Of a stretch of 15,004 bases of DNA, positions 1 through 8,801 are shown piece after piece (within the stretch, counting starts at the first letter, position 1; the number at the start of each line of letters is the position of its first letter). Both the position numbers and the translations under genes were made by a program. The DNA is from DATGFB01 sp032160545. Lineage in GTDB: Bacteria; Actinomycetota; Actinomycetes; Mycobacteriales; Jatrophihabitantaceae. The DNA is taken from NCBI GenBank assembly GCA_032160545.1, contig JAVHVN010000106.1, positions 1-15,004 on the forward strand, written 5' to 3'. The notes beneath the pieces are model-generated. The model had not been told where the DNA came from. It did not search any database and saw nothing but the letters and a program-made list of their open reading frames with translations.

Positions 1-2
1 CG

Positions 3-389
3 GAGGGGTGCGCCGAGGACTTCTACAAGGCACTCGACCTGGCGGCAGACAAGCTGGAGCGGCGCTTCCGCCACGCCGCCGACCGGCGGCGCGTGCATCA
101 CGGACGGCGCAACCCCGACTCGATCGCGGCGGTAGCCGCCGCCACAGTGGTGGACGAGGGGACGCCCGACGCCGGCGACGCCGCCACCGAAGAGGGTCAG
201 GAAGGCCCAGGCCGGATCGTCCGCGAGAAGGAGCACGCCGCCGTGCCGATGACCGTCGACGAAGCGCTGTTCCACATGGAACTCGTCGGCCACGACTTCT
301 ACCTTTTCCACGACAAGGAGTCCGGCCGCCCGTCGGTCGTGTACCGGCGCCACGCCTATGACTACGGGCTCATCCGCCTGGCGATCTGA
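3..389 (+). CDS. hpf: Ribosome hibernation-promoting factor, long form (3' end, partial)
   Basis: Partial gene: it enters from the left edge in frame and ends at TGA 387-389, so only about 128 C-terminal residues are seen. The first part (DFYKALDLAADKLERRFR) matches the last helix of the N-terminal ribosome-binding domain. A variable acidic linker follows (DEGTPDAGDAATEEGQEG). The C-terminal dimerisation domain comes last, with MTVDEALFHMELVGHDFYLF and the Arg/Tyr-rich ending YRRHAYDYGLIRL. Long HPF proteins dimerise 70S ribosomes into inactive 100S particles in stationary phase or stress, acting in the cytoplasm. The position upstream of secA is conserved in actinobacteria (in mycobacteria hpf and secA1 are neighbours). 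Here a reversed acetyltransferase gene lies between them, and the last 28 bp overlap its 3' end. Identification is firm; the start is outside the window. Confidence 0.92.
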   Translation, partial: EGCAEDFYKALDLAADKLERRFRHAADRRRVHHGRRNPDSIAAVAAATVVDEGTPDAGDAATEEGQEGPGRIVREKEHAAVPMTVDEALFHMELVGHDFYLFHDKESGRPSVVYRRHAYDYGLIRLAI

Positions 390-1501
390 GGGTTCACCAG
401 CGCGAAGCGAACCTCGTCGGCGAAGCTGCCGTCCGGGTGGCGCAGCCGAGCGGCCCGCACCCCGTCGGGTTCGAACCCTGCCGACAGCGCGGCCCGCTGC
501 GACGCGACGTTGTCGGCCTTCGCCCCGAGCTCGAGCCGCGCGAACGCGCCGCTGCCGAACGCCCATGCGACGAGCAGCCGGAGCGCGAGCGCCGTGATGC
601 CGCGGCCCCGCAGCGTCGGGTGGATCGAGTAGCCGATGCCGCCCACCCCGGGCGGGCCGGCCTGCCGCAGCCGGATCGAGCCGGCGAAGCGGCCCGACGC
701 AACATCGACGACGGCGAACGGTGCGGCCGCGCCGACCAGCCAGTCGAGACCGCCCCGGGCTGCGGCCGCGGCGATCGCCTCCCGGCTGGGCGCGATCCCG
801 GTGAACCCGTTGGCCACGGTCCGTTCGTCGGCCTGCTCCTCGTAGAAGGCGTCGGCATCCTCGGCCCGAAGCTCGCGCAGCCGCACCGTGCCGTCCGTGA
901 CCCCTTCGGGCGGGAGGGCCGGGAAGCTGCGGGCGACCGGCCCGGTCGGGTCGCCGGGGACCCGTGCGAACACGGCGGCATCGCCATCGGCGCGGGGTGT
1001 GCGGATCGAGTTGCGCGCGGTGCCTTCGAACCGGAAGCCGGCATTGAGCGCGGTCTTGACCGAGGCCAGGTTGGCGACGGAACAGGACAGCTCCAGCCGG
1101 GACAGCCCGAAGCCGAACGCCCAGCCGGTCAGGACCTCGACGGCCTCGCTCGCGCGGCCCCGCCCCTGGCCGGCCGGGTACACCGCATACCCGATCTCGG
1201 CACTGCCCTGGTGCGGGCCGGGCGGCGCGAGCCGCAACGAGATGGCGCCGACGAGCGAATCGGTGCCGTTGTCGACGATTCCGCGCTCGAGATTGCGGTC
1301 AGTACCCCGGCCGATCGTGCCCACGTACTCACGGGCGTCCGGCTCTGTGTAGGGGTCCGGCAGCGACAGGAAGCGGTGCATCCGGCGGTCTTGCATCGCG
1401 GCGTGCACCGTGGCCGCGTCGGACGCTCGCAGGGGCCGCAGCGTGACCCGCGGGCCGGTCAGGACCAGATCCTGCGGCACGACCTCGCTCGGCTCGGCCA
1501 C
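362..1501 (-). CDS. Tandem GNAT-family N-acetyltransferase (two GNAT domains)
   Basis: A 379-aa protein that reads as two fused RimJ/RimL-type GNAT domains, at about residues 12-182 and 203-370. Each opens with a typical beta-strand (VTLRPLRASDA; VRLRELRAEDA). Each has an acetyl-CoA-binding motif A: YAVYPAGQGRGRASEAV at 105-121 and YSIHPTLRGRGITALAL at 291-307. Each ends with the family's N-x-AS-x3-AL-x-AGF pattern (NLASVKTALNAGF, NVASQRAALSAGF). GNAT enzymes move acetyl from acetyl-CoA to amines; the substrate here cannot be told from sequence, and protein N-termini or small molecules are both possible. The start is GTG 1499-1501, with a modest GGG-containing RBS just upstream. The stop (362-364) lies inside hpf, giving a 28-bp convergent overlap. 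It is divergent from secA and separates hpf from secA, so it may be a lineage-specific insertion. Confidence 0.85.
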   Translation of the reverse strand: MAEPSEVVPQDLVLTGPRVTLRPLRASDAATVHAAMQDRRMHRFLSLPDPYTEPDAREYVGTIGRGTDRNLERGIVDNGTDSLVGAISLRLAPPGPHQGSAEIGYAVYPAGQGRGRASEAVEVLTGWAFGFGLSRLELSCSVANLASVKTALNAGFRFEGTARNSIRTPRADGDAAVFARVPGDPTGPVARSFPALPPEGVTDGTVRLRELRAEDADAFYEEQADERTVANGFTGIAPSREAIAAAAARGGLDWLVGAAAPFAVVDVASGRFAGSIRLRQAGPPGVGGIGYSIHPTLRGRGITALALRLLVAWAFGSGAFARLELGAKADNVASQRAALSAGFEPDGVRAARLRHPDGSFADEVRFALVNPQIARRMSP

Positions 1502-1571
1502 GGAGGCACCCTACGGCCCGCAGAAACGACCGCTGTGACCGGGACGTGATCTTCGCCCCACAGCCCGTACC

Positions 1572-4436
<2,865 letters not shown>

Positions 4437-4466
4437 CGGCGCGCTCGAACAGGGGCCACTGGGCGC

Positions 4467-5012
4467 TCAGCCGAGCTGGATGCGCGTGCACCGCCACCGG
4501 TCGTGTCGCCGCTCGACCCGCAGGGCGAGCGCGCGAACACGAGGACCGACGTAGACGGTCGCGCTGACCTCCGCGATGCCGCGACACGGTTGCATCGCCC
4601 GGACGCTGCCTGGCGTCGCCCGGTGCAGCCAATGCCTGCGGCCGGCTGTCTCGGAGCGCTGCAGTTCTGCGCGCAGACCTTGCGCGATCGCCGGGGTGAG
4701 GAACTCGTCGAGCTGCTGCATCGGGCGCTTGCCGGCCGCGGCCTCGACCAGCCCGATCAACAGGCGACGCCCCCACACTGCTGGGTCAGGCAGTTCGTCG
4801 TCGATCCGGCGACGGATGACGACCGGCTCCGGACGGATCTGGGGGCGCTCGAACGGTAACGGCCGATCGAATCGGGTCAGGGCAGGACGGTGGATGTCGA
4901 TCTCGTCGTCGAACGGCGGCTCGCGGCGCGGCGCCGGGCGTGCCGTCAGCAGCCGCGCTACGGCCGGCTTGGCGAGATCAGGCTGCGGGGTGTCGAACAG
5001 GGCGGTGCTCAT
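4467..5012 (-). CDS. Rv3235-family / DUF6459 protein
   Basis: A 181-aa protein of unknown function. Residues 1-65 are Pro/Arg-rich and probably disordered. The C-terminal half (about 80-181) is a compact domain: AVWGRRLLIGLVEAAAGKRPMQQL, then LDEFLTPAIAQGLRAEL, then strands ending ATVYVGPRVRALALRVERR and WRCTRIQLG. This pattern is that of the actinobacterial Rv3235 family (DUF6459), which in mycobacteria also lies near secA1. Its ATG (5012-5010) overlaps the TGA of the upstream LysM gene as ATGA, so the two are almost certainly translationally coupled, and the proteins probably work together. No signal peptide or membrane segment is visible. The frame stays open further upstream, but that stretch is the LysM gene in another frame. 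It converges on secA with a 30-bp gap that holds no convincing terminator. Confidence 0.8.
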   Translation of the reverse strand: MSTALFDTPQPDLAKPAVARLLTARPAPRREPPFDDEIDIHRPALTRFDRPLPFERPQIRPEPVVIRRRIDDELPDPAVWGRRLLIGLVEAAAGKRPMQQLDEFLTPAIAQGLRAELQRSETAGRRHWLHRATPGSVRAMQPCRGIAEVSATVYVGPRVRALALRVERRHDRWRCTRIQLG

Positions 5013-5692
5013 GGTGCCTCCGGCGGCGGGGGAGCGGACAGGACTTGGCCTGGGTGGAGCAGATCGGGATCGGGGCCGACAACCGCGCGATTCGCCGACC
5101 ACCACCGGGTGGCGGCGGCCGAGATCTGGCGGGGCCGCGCGTCGGGGGGCAACCGTCCGGCGGCGATCTGCCACAGGCTGTCGCCCGGACGGACCACGTA
5201 GGTGTGTGACCCGAACGCGAGCGCCGGCGCGAGCCCGAGGCTCGGCAACCGGGGACTGGCGGGACTGGACAACGCGGGCAGGCTCGCCACGCAGGAGGTG
5301 TCGCACCCGAGCGCGGGCGCAGGGGCGGGCGGCGGTGTCGCGGATGCCGCGAGCGGTGCCGCCGCGATCCCGAGTCCGGTCAAGGTCGCCGCGAGTCGAA
5401 CCGCTGCCTGCGGCAGGAGCCAGGTGGTCAGACGACTCGGCGTCCGTTGGGCCCGGGCGCACAGCTCCTGCATCACGAGCGCGCCGACACCGAGAGCGAT
5501 CCACGCGGCGAGGCACCACAGTGCGGCGCTGCCGAGGGCGCCCGCGGCGGCGTCTGCGCCCTGCTCGGCAACCCACCGATGCGGATGGCGCAGCCCCGTG
5601 ATGGTGCGGACGACTGCGTGGCGGGCGCCGATGAGAACCGCGACGTCTGCAGACATCACGGCCGGGACGAGCAGCTGGGAAGGCGGGCGCAT
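5009..5692 (-). CDS. Membrane-anchored LysM domain protein
   Basis: A 227-aa protein. Hydrophobic segments lie at about residues 50-73 (GALGSAALWCLAAWIALGVG) and 97-117 (VRLAATLTGLGIAAAPLAA). A Pro/Ala/Ser linker follows, holding two close cysteines (GCDTSC). A C-terminal LysM domain spans about 162-220, starting HTYVVRPGDSLWQIAAGRL and ending LLHPGQVL. LysM binds the GlcNAc-containing backbone of peptidoglycan, so the C-terminus is probably outside the membrane facing the wall. I chose ATG 5692 because AGGAA (5705-5701) sits 8 nt upstream. The in-frame ATG at 5755 lies upstream of the best promoter -10 and is unlikely; ATG 5710 is possible. It is the first gene of a two-gene operon with the DUF6459 gene (ATGA overlap). 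In some actinobacteria LysM proteins of this kind sit beside SAF and CpaE-like genes, as here. Exact role unknown. Confidence 0.82.
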   Translation of the reverse strand: MRPPSQLLVPAVMSADVAVLIGARHAVVRTITGLRHPHRWVAEQGADAAAGALGSAALWCLAAWIALGVGALVMQELCARAQRTPSRLTTWLLPQAAVRLAATLTGLGIAAAPLAASATPPPAPAPALGCDTSCVASLPALSSPASPRLPSLGLAPALAFGSHTYVVRPGDSLWQIAAGRLPPDARPRQISAAATRWWSANRAVVGPDPDLLHPGQVLSAPPPPEAP

Positions 5693-5708
5693 CACTTCGT
5701 TTCCTGTC

Positions 5709-5770
5709 ATTTGCTTGTGTTTGCCTTTATAGCCGAGCCTGGCATTTGCAGGCAATATTGGTCATATAAA
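5709..5770. promoter_or_regulatory. AT-rich divergent promoter/operator region with phased TTTGC repeats
   Basis: This region lies between the divergent LysM and Sm-like-repeat genes. TTTGC occurs at 5710, 5720 and 5745 (separations 10 and 25 nt), and GGCA occurs at 5741 and 5751 (10 nt apart). ATTTGC (5744-5749) and GCAAT (5752-5756) form a small inverted repeat. A TATAAA at 5765-5770 could be the -10 of the plus-strand gene, though no good -35 is seen. Helically phased short direct repeats are how BldC-type MerR-like proteins bind DNA, and a protein with that fold is encoded nearby at 6369-6608. Any link is inference. Confidence 0.4.
5726..5755 (-). promoter_or_regulatory. Candidate sigma-70-type promoter for the LysM-DUF6459 operon
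   Basis: On the minus strand, TTGCCT (5755-5750) is a possible -35 and TATAAA (5731-5726) a possible -10, with 18 bp between. Transcription would start near 5719, giving a leader of roughly 27 nt to the ATG at 5692. The block is strikingly AT-rich for this genome. This is inference from consensus matching only. Confidence 0.45.
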
Positions 5771-5790
5771 CTGTGGACATCAAGCCGGAC

Positions 5791-5796
5791 GGGAGG
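5791..5796 (+). promoter_or_regulatory. Strong ribosome binding site deciding the GTG 5803 start
   Basis: GGGAGG lies 6 nt before the GTG at 5803, a near-ideal Shine-Dalgarno arrangement, while the upstream in-frame GTG at 5773 has none. It sets the start of the Sm-like-repeat gene. Confidence 0.7.
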
Positions 5797-5802
5797 GCAC
5801 TC

Positions 5803-6363
5803 GTGACGTGGACGGCGCTGTTCTCCGATCTCGAGGCGCAAGGCGACGAGCTCGCGCGGGCCGAGCGCGCCGGGGAGGCCGCCGAGGCCGGGCGGATCTA
5901 CGTCGGCACGGGGTCGATCAGCGACCGGCTACGCGGGTGCGGGTCGGCGCCGGTGCGGCTCTGGCTGCGCGGCGACAGCCAGATCAGCGGCGTCGTCGAA
6001 CGCACCGGGCCGGACTGGCTCCTTGTGAGCGAAGGCACGGGCCGCGAGGCGATCGTCCTGAGCGCGGCCGTCCTGTCCTGCGCCGGGCTGTCGCGCTACA
6101 CCTCGGCACCCGGCCGGGACGAGCGGACCGAGATGCGGCTGCGTCTGCCCCACATGCTCCGGGGCGTCTCGCGGGATCGAAGCTCCGTACGGGTGTGCGT
6201 GGTCGACGGCTCCATGCTGGCCGGCACCATCGATCGCGTCGGTTCTGATTACCTCGAGCTGGCCACCACCGCGGGCAGTGCCACGCGGCGACAGGCCGAC
6301 GTGCGCGAATTCCGGGCCGTTCCGCTCGCCGCGGTCGCGGCGGTGCGCCGGGAGCTTCGGTGA
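5803..6363 (+). CDS. Conserved hypothetical protein with two Sm-like (SH3-type barrel) repeats
   Basis: A 186-aa protein I cannot name. I chose GTG 5803 because GGGAGG (5791-5796) stands 6 nt upstream; the in-frame GTG at 5773 has no such site. Residues 1-30 form an acidic/amphipathic helix (LFSDLEAQGDELARAERAGE). Two similar units follow: unit 1 at about 41-98 (VRLWLRGDSQISGVVERTGP then DWLLVSEG) and unit 2 at about 116-183 (VRVCVVDGSMLAGTIDRVGS then DYLELATTAG). Each starts with a short LRG-containing helix and ends with a V/AVPL-type strand. The pattern V-x-V-x-L-x-D/G-G-x4-G-x-I-x2-x-G-x-D-x-L-x-L is that of Sm/LSm-like five-stranded barrels, which bind RNA or act as assembly modules. This is a pattern reading, not a confirmed domain hit. 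No signal peptide or membrane segment. It converges with the HTH gene, with a 5-bp gap. Confidence 0.75.
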   Translation: MTWTALFSDLEAQGDELARAERAGEAAEAGRIYVGTGSISDRLRGCGSAPVRLWLRGDSQISGVVERTGPDWLLVSEGTGREAIVLSAAVLSCAGLSRYTSAPGRDERTEMRLRLPHMLRGVSRDRSSVRVCVVDGSMLAGTIDRVGSDYLELATTAGSATRRQADVREFRAVPLAAVAAVRRELR

Positions 6364-6368
6364 ACGGG

Positions 6369-6608
6369 TCAGCCGCTCTGCTCGGGCTCCGCCTCGGCGA
6401 ACGGGTGCTCGGTCACGAACTGCTTGGTCTGCTCGTACATCCGTCCGATATAGCTCTCGAGCTTCTCGCGCTCGACCCGCCACTGCCCGCGTCCGCCCAC
6501 CTTGATCGCCTCGAGGTCGCCGCTGCGCACCAGCGCGTAGGTCTGCGACGCCGAGATGTTCAGGATCTCGGCGACGTCGGCGAGCGTCAGGAAGCGTTGC
6601 GAAGCCAT
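6369..6608 (-). CDS. MerR/excisionase-type helix-turn-helix DNA-binding protein (BldC-like fold)
   Basis: A 79-aa protein. Residues 6-53 are a complete winged HTH of the MerR/excisionase class: LTLADVAEILNISASQTYAL (helix-turn-helix), then VRSGDLEAIKVGGRGQWRV (wing), then EREKLESYIGRMYEQ. A short acidic C-terminus follows (FVTEHPFAEAEPEQSG). Small proteins of this type in actinobacteria include BldC, which binds direct repeats of AT-rich DNA; similarity to BldC proper is only at fold level. ATG 6608 was chosen because the family motif starts immediately after it; a weak AGGA lies about 14 nt upstream. It is divergent from the SAF gene (128-bp gap) and convergent with the Sm-like-repeat gene. 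It is the only regulator inside the 4.5-9 kb block and so the natural candidate to control it. That role is inferred. Confidence 0.85.
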   Translation of the reverse strand: MASQRFLTLADVAEILNISASQTYALVRSGDLEAIKVGGRGQWRVEREKLESYIGRMYEQTKQFVTEHPFAEAEPEQSG

Positions 6609-6736
6609 CGGGTCGGTGATCGTCCTCTCGCGCGGGAACTGCCTGGCGTGCCCATTTTGGCAGCCGAAACGGCGCTGAAACCGCCGATCCACAAGTCTGG
6701 TTCGCGACCCCACGCGTTGCGCTGCGGTAGGCCAAC

Positions 6737-7435
6737 ATGTCGGCCGTGACCGCCGCACCGCCGCCAACTCCGCCATCGCCGCCGGGCCGCCGGCTCGCAC
6801 TGCCGCGCTGGATGGACGCCCGGCTGCTCATGGGACTCGCACTCGTGCTCGTGTCGGTCGTCCTCGGCGCGCGGCTGGTGAGTGCCGCCCGGCACACCGA
6901 GCCCTTGGTGGTCGTGCGTCACTCGCTGGCGGCTGGTACCCGGCTCGAGCGTGGCGATCTCGCGGTGGCCCGGGTGCACCTGCCCGCCGCGCAGCGTGAG
7001 CGCTACCTCCGGGACCCCAGCGAGGCGGTGGGGCGGCAACTGGTGCAGCCCGTCACCGAAGGGCAACTCGTGCCCGGCACAGCCGTGCGGGCGCCGGACG
7101 CGGCGGCGACGGTGGTCATCCCGCTGGCGGCCGACTCTGGCCCGCGCCTGGCTGCCGGCCAGCGCATCCGGATCTGGGTGGCGACACCCAGTTGCCCGCC
7201 GCGGGTACTGCTCGACGACGTGCCCGTGCAGTCGGTGCGCAGTGGGGACAGCGGCTCGTTCACGTCGTCCGGCGGGCAGGCCGTCACCGTCGCCGTGGCC
7301 CCCCAGCTGGCCGACCGGGTGATCGACGCGCTCGCGATCGACAAGTCCGTCCTGCATGCGGCGCGACTCGCGGGGGCCGTCGAGCCGGCGCCGGGACTCC
7401 CCGACCTGGCGCCCTGCCGCCCGCCCGCCCGGTGA
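6737..7435 (+). CDS. SAF domain membrane protein (CpaB/RcpC-like)
   Basis: A 232-aa protein. A Pro-rich cytoplasmic N-terminus (1-24) precedes one transmembrane helix at about 29-48 (RLLMGLALVLVSVVLGARLV). A SAF domain follows at about 56-118 (PLVVVRHSLAAGTRLERGDL through GRQLVQPVTEGQLVPGTAV). An RcpC-like beta domain spans about 125-210 (VVIPLAADSGPRLAAGQRIR through VTVAVAPQLADRVIDALA). CpaB/RcpC proteins are periplasmic or exported parts of Tad/Flp pilus machines, and related SAF proteins (FlgA) act in flagellar P-ring assembly. Its TGA overlaps the GTG of the ATPase gene (GTGA), so the two are translationally coupled. The same pair, cpaB and cpaE, occurs in Tad loci. ATG 6737 is taken as the start; GTG 6746 is an alternative and neither has a strong RBS. 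No secretin gene is nearby, so the partner is unknown. Confidence 0.8.
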   Translation: MSAVTAAPPPTPPSPPGRRLALPRWMDARLLMGLALVLVSVVLGARLVSAARHTEPLVVVRHSLAAGTRLERGDLAVARVHLPAAQRERYLRDPSEAVGRQLVQPVTEGQLVPGTAVRAPDAAATVVIPLAADSGPRLAAGQRIRIWVATPSCPPRVLLDDVPVQSVRSGDSGSFTSSGGQAVTVAVAPQLADRVIDALAIDKSVLHAARLAGAVEPAPGLPDLAPCRPPAR

Positions 7436-8721
7436 AATCCCCGGTACTGACCGCGGCGCAAGGCGCCGCGTGGGAGGCGACCTGGCTCGCTGCGTTCGAG
7501 CGTGCCGACTCCGGCGTCCAAGTGGCGCGTCGGTGCGTCGATGTCGTCGATCTCCTCGGCGCGGCCGCCGCCGGCCAGGGTCGTGCGGCGCTGCTCTCCG
7601 CCGATCTTCGGCACCTCGACGTCGACGTCGTGGACCGGCTGATCGCGGCGCAGGTCGTCCCGATCGGCGTGCTCCCACGAGGTGACTCCGTGGCCGAGGA
7701 CCGCCTGCGCGCAATGGGAATCGAGCACGTCGTGCCTGATGACGCCGACGCCGCGGTGGTGGCCGCTGTCGTCCTCGGCTCGCTCGCAGCGGCGCCGCAG
7801 TCGACGCCGTCTCGCGGGTTCGCCGACCCGTTCATCACCGGTGCGGTGCCGGCGACGCCTCGGGCCGATCCCACCGACGAGCTTCCGGTCCGCCACGGCA
7901 CCGTGATCGCGGTGTGGGGGCCGACCGGCGCGCCGGGACGGACCACGGTCGCGGTCGGACTCGCCGACGAGATCTCGCGGCTCGGCCAGGCGTGCCTGCT
8001 CGTCGACGCCGATGTCTACGGCGGCGTGGTCGCGAGCGCCGTCGGCCTCCTCGACGAGTCACCGGGCCTGGCCGCGGCCTGCCGTGCGGCGGGCACGGCG
8101 CGCCTGGACAACGCGAGCCTCGCCAGCCTGTGCTGGCAACTGACCCCGCTGCTGCGAGTGCTCACCGGCATCCCGCTGGCGCAGCGCTGGCCTGAGATCC
8201 GCGCGTCGGCGATCGGCCCGGTTCTCGGCGCTGGCCGGTCGCTCGCCGACGTCACCGTCGTCGACTGCGGTTTCTCGCTCGAGGCGGACGAAGAGATCTC
8301 CTTCGACTCCCTGGCGCCGCGGCGCAACGGCGCGACGCTGGCGGTGCTCGACGCCGCCGATCTCGTCGTCGTCGTCGGGACCTGCGACCCGATCGGTCTG
8401 CAGCGGCTGGTCCGCGGGTTGTCGGATCTGCGCGACGCCGAGGTCGGCACCGAGCTCGTCGTGGTGCTCAACAAGGTCCGGCGTGGCGCGGGGGGCCATG
8501 ACGCGGGTGCCGAGGCTGTCGCGGCGTTGCGGCGATTCGCCGGACGCAAGGCAGACGGGCTGCTGCCCTACGACCGCGAGGGGCTCGACGCCGCGCTGGC
8601 GGTCGGGCGCACCCTCTCCGAGGTACGGCCCGGCAGTCCGCTGCGAGCATCGCTGACGGGTCTCGCGCGGTCGCTCACCGGCATCGAGAGCCGCAGCTCA
8701 CGCCGCCGCCGTCGCGGCTGA
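7432..8721 (+). CDS. CpaE/MinD-like P-loop ATPase
   Basis: A 429-aa protein. Residues 25-115 look like a CheY-like pseudoreceiver (RAALLSADLRHLDVD, VVPIGVLPRGDS, HVVPDD), as in CpaE/TadZ. A low-complexity linker spans 118-153, and residues 155-415 form a MinD/ParA-type ATPase. Its motifs are a P-loop at 163-172 (GPTGAPGRTT), LLVDADVYGG (189-198), a switch-II-like VVDCG (276-280) and VVVLNKVRRG (343-352). Standard MinD/ParA has KGGxGKT; here both lysines are absent and the P-loop Lys is Arg170, so ATP binding or hydrolysis may be altered. A very basic tail (SRSSRRRRRG) could contact membrane or nucleic acid. CpaE/TadZ proteins position Tad pilus machines at the cell pole or membrane. GTG 7432 overlaps the SAF stop codon by 4 bp. 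No cpaF, tadB, tadC or pilin gene follows. Confidence 0.8.
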   Translation: MKSPVLTAAQGAAWEATWLAAFERADSGVQVARRCVDVVDLLGAAAAGQGRAALLSADLRHLDVDVVDRLIAAQVVPIGVLPRGDSVAEDRLRAMGIEHVVPDDADAAVVAAVVLGSLAAAPQSTPSRGFADPFITGAVPATPRADPTDELPVRHGTVIAVWGPTGAPGRTTVAVGLADEISRLGQACLLVDADVYGGVVASAVGLLDESPGLAAACRAAGTARLDNASLASLCWQLTPLLRVLTGIPLAQRWPEIRASAIGPVLGAGRSLADVTVVDCGFSLEADEEISFDSLAPRRNGATLAVLDAADLVVVVGTCDPIGLQRLVRGLSDLRDAEVGTELVVVLNKVRRGAGGHDAGAEAVAALRRFAGRKADGLLPYDREGLDAALAVGRTLSEVRPGSPLRASLTGLARSLTGIESRSSRRRRRG

Positions 8722-8733
8722 CGCCACACCCAC

Positions 8734-8763
8734 ATCCCACCCGCGCGAGCCGGTATCTGGGAT
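8734..8763 (+). repeat. Short inverted repeat between the ATPase and WS/DGAT genes
   Basis: ATCCCA (8734-8739) and TGGGAT (8758-8763) form a perfect 6-bp inverted repeat with an 18-nt spacer in the 80-bp gap before the lipid operon. There is no T-run, so it is not a classic terminator. It could be an operator or chance. Confidence 0.25.
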
Positions 8764-8801
8764 CATGGATGGTCGCAGCAGCGAAAGGTGTTGGCCCCTC
8801 C

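Noticed and set aside
4437..4466. Possible terminator between secA and the DUF6459 gene
   Set aside because: Only an imperfect 12-bp palindrome (CAGGGGCCACTG) and no T-run; too weak to call.
5773..5802. GTG 5773 as start of the Sm-like-repeat gene
   Set aside because: It sits only 3 nt after the candidate -10 and has no RBS, whereas GTG 5803 has GGGAGG at ideal spacing.
6737..8721. A complete Tad/Flp pilus locus
   Set aside because: Only CpaB-like and CpaE-like genes are present; no motor ATPase, platform proteins, peptidase or pilin in the window.
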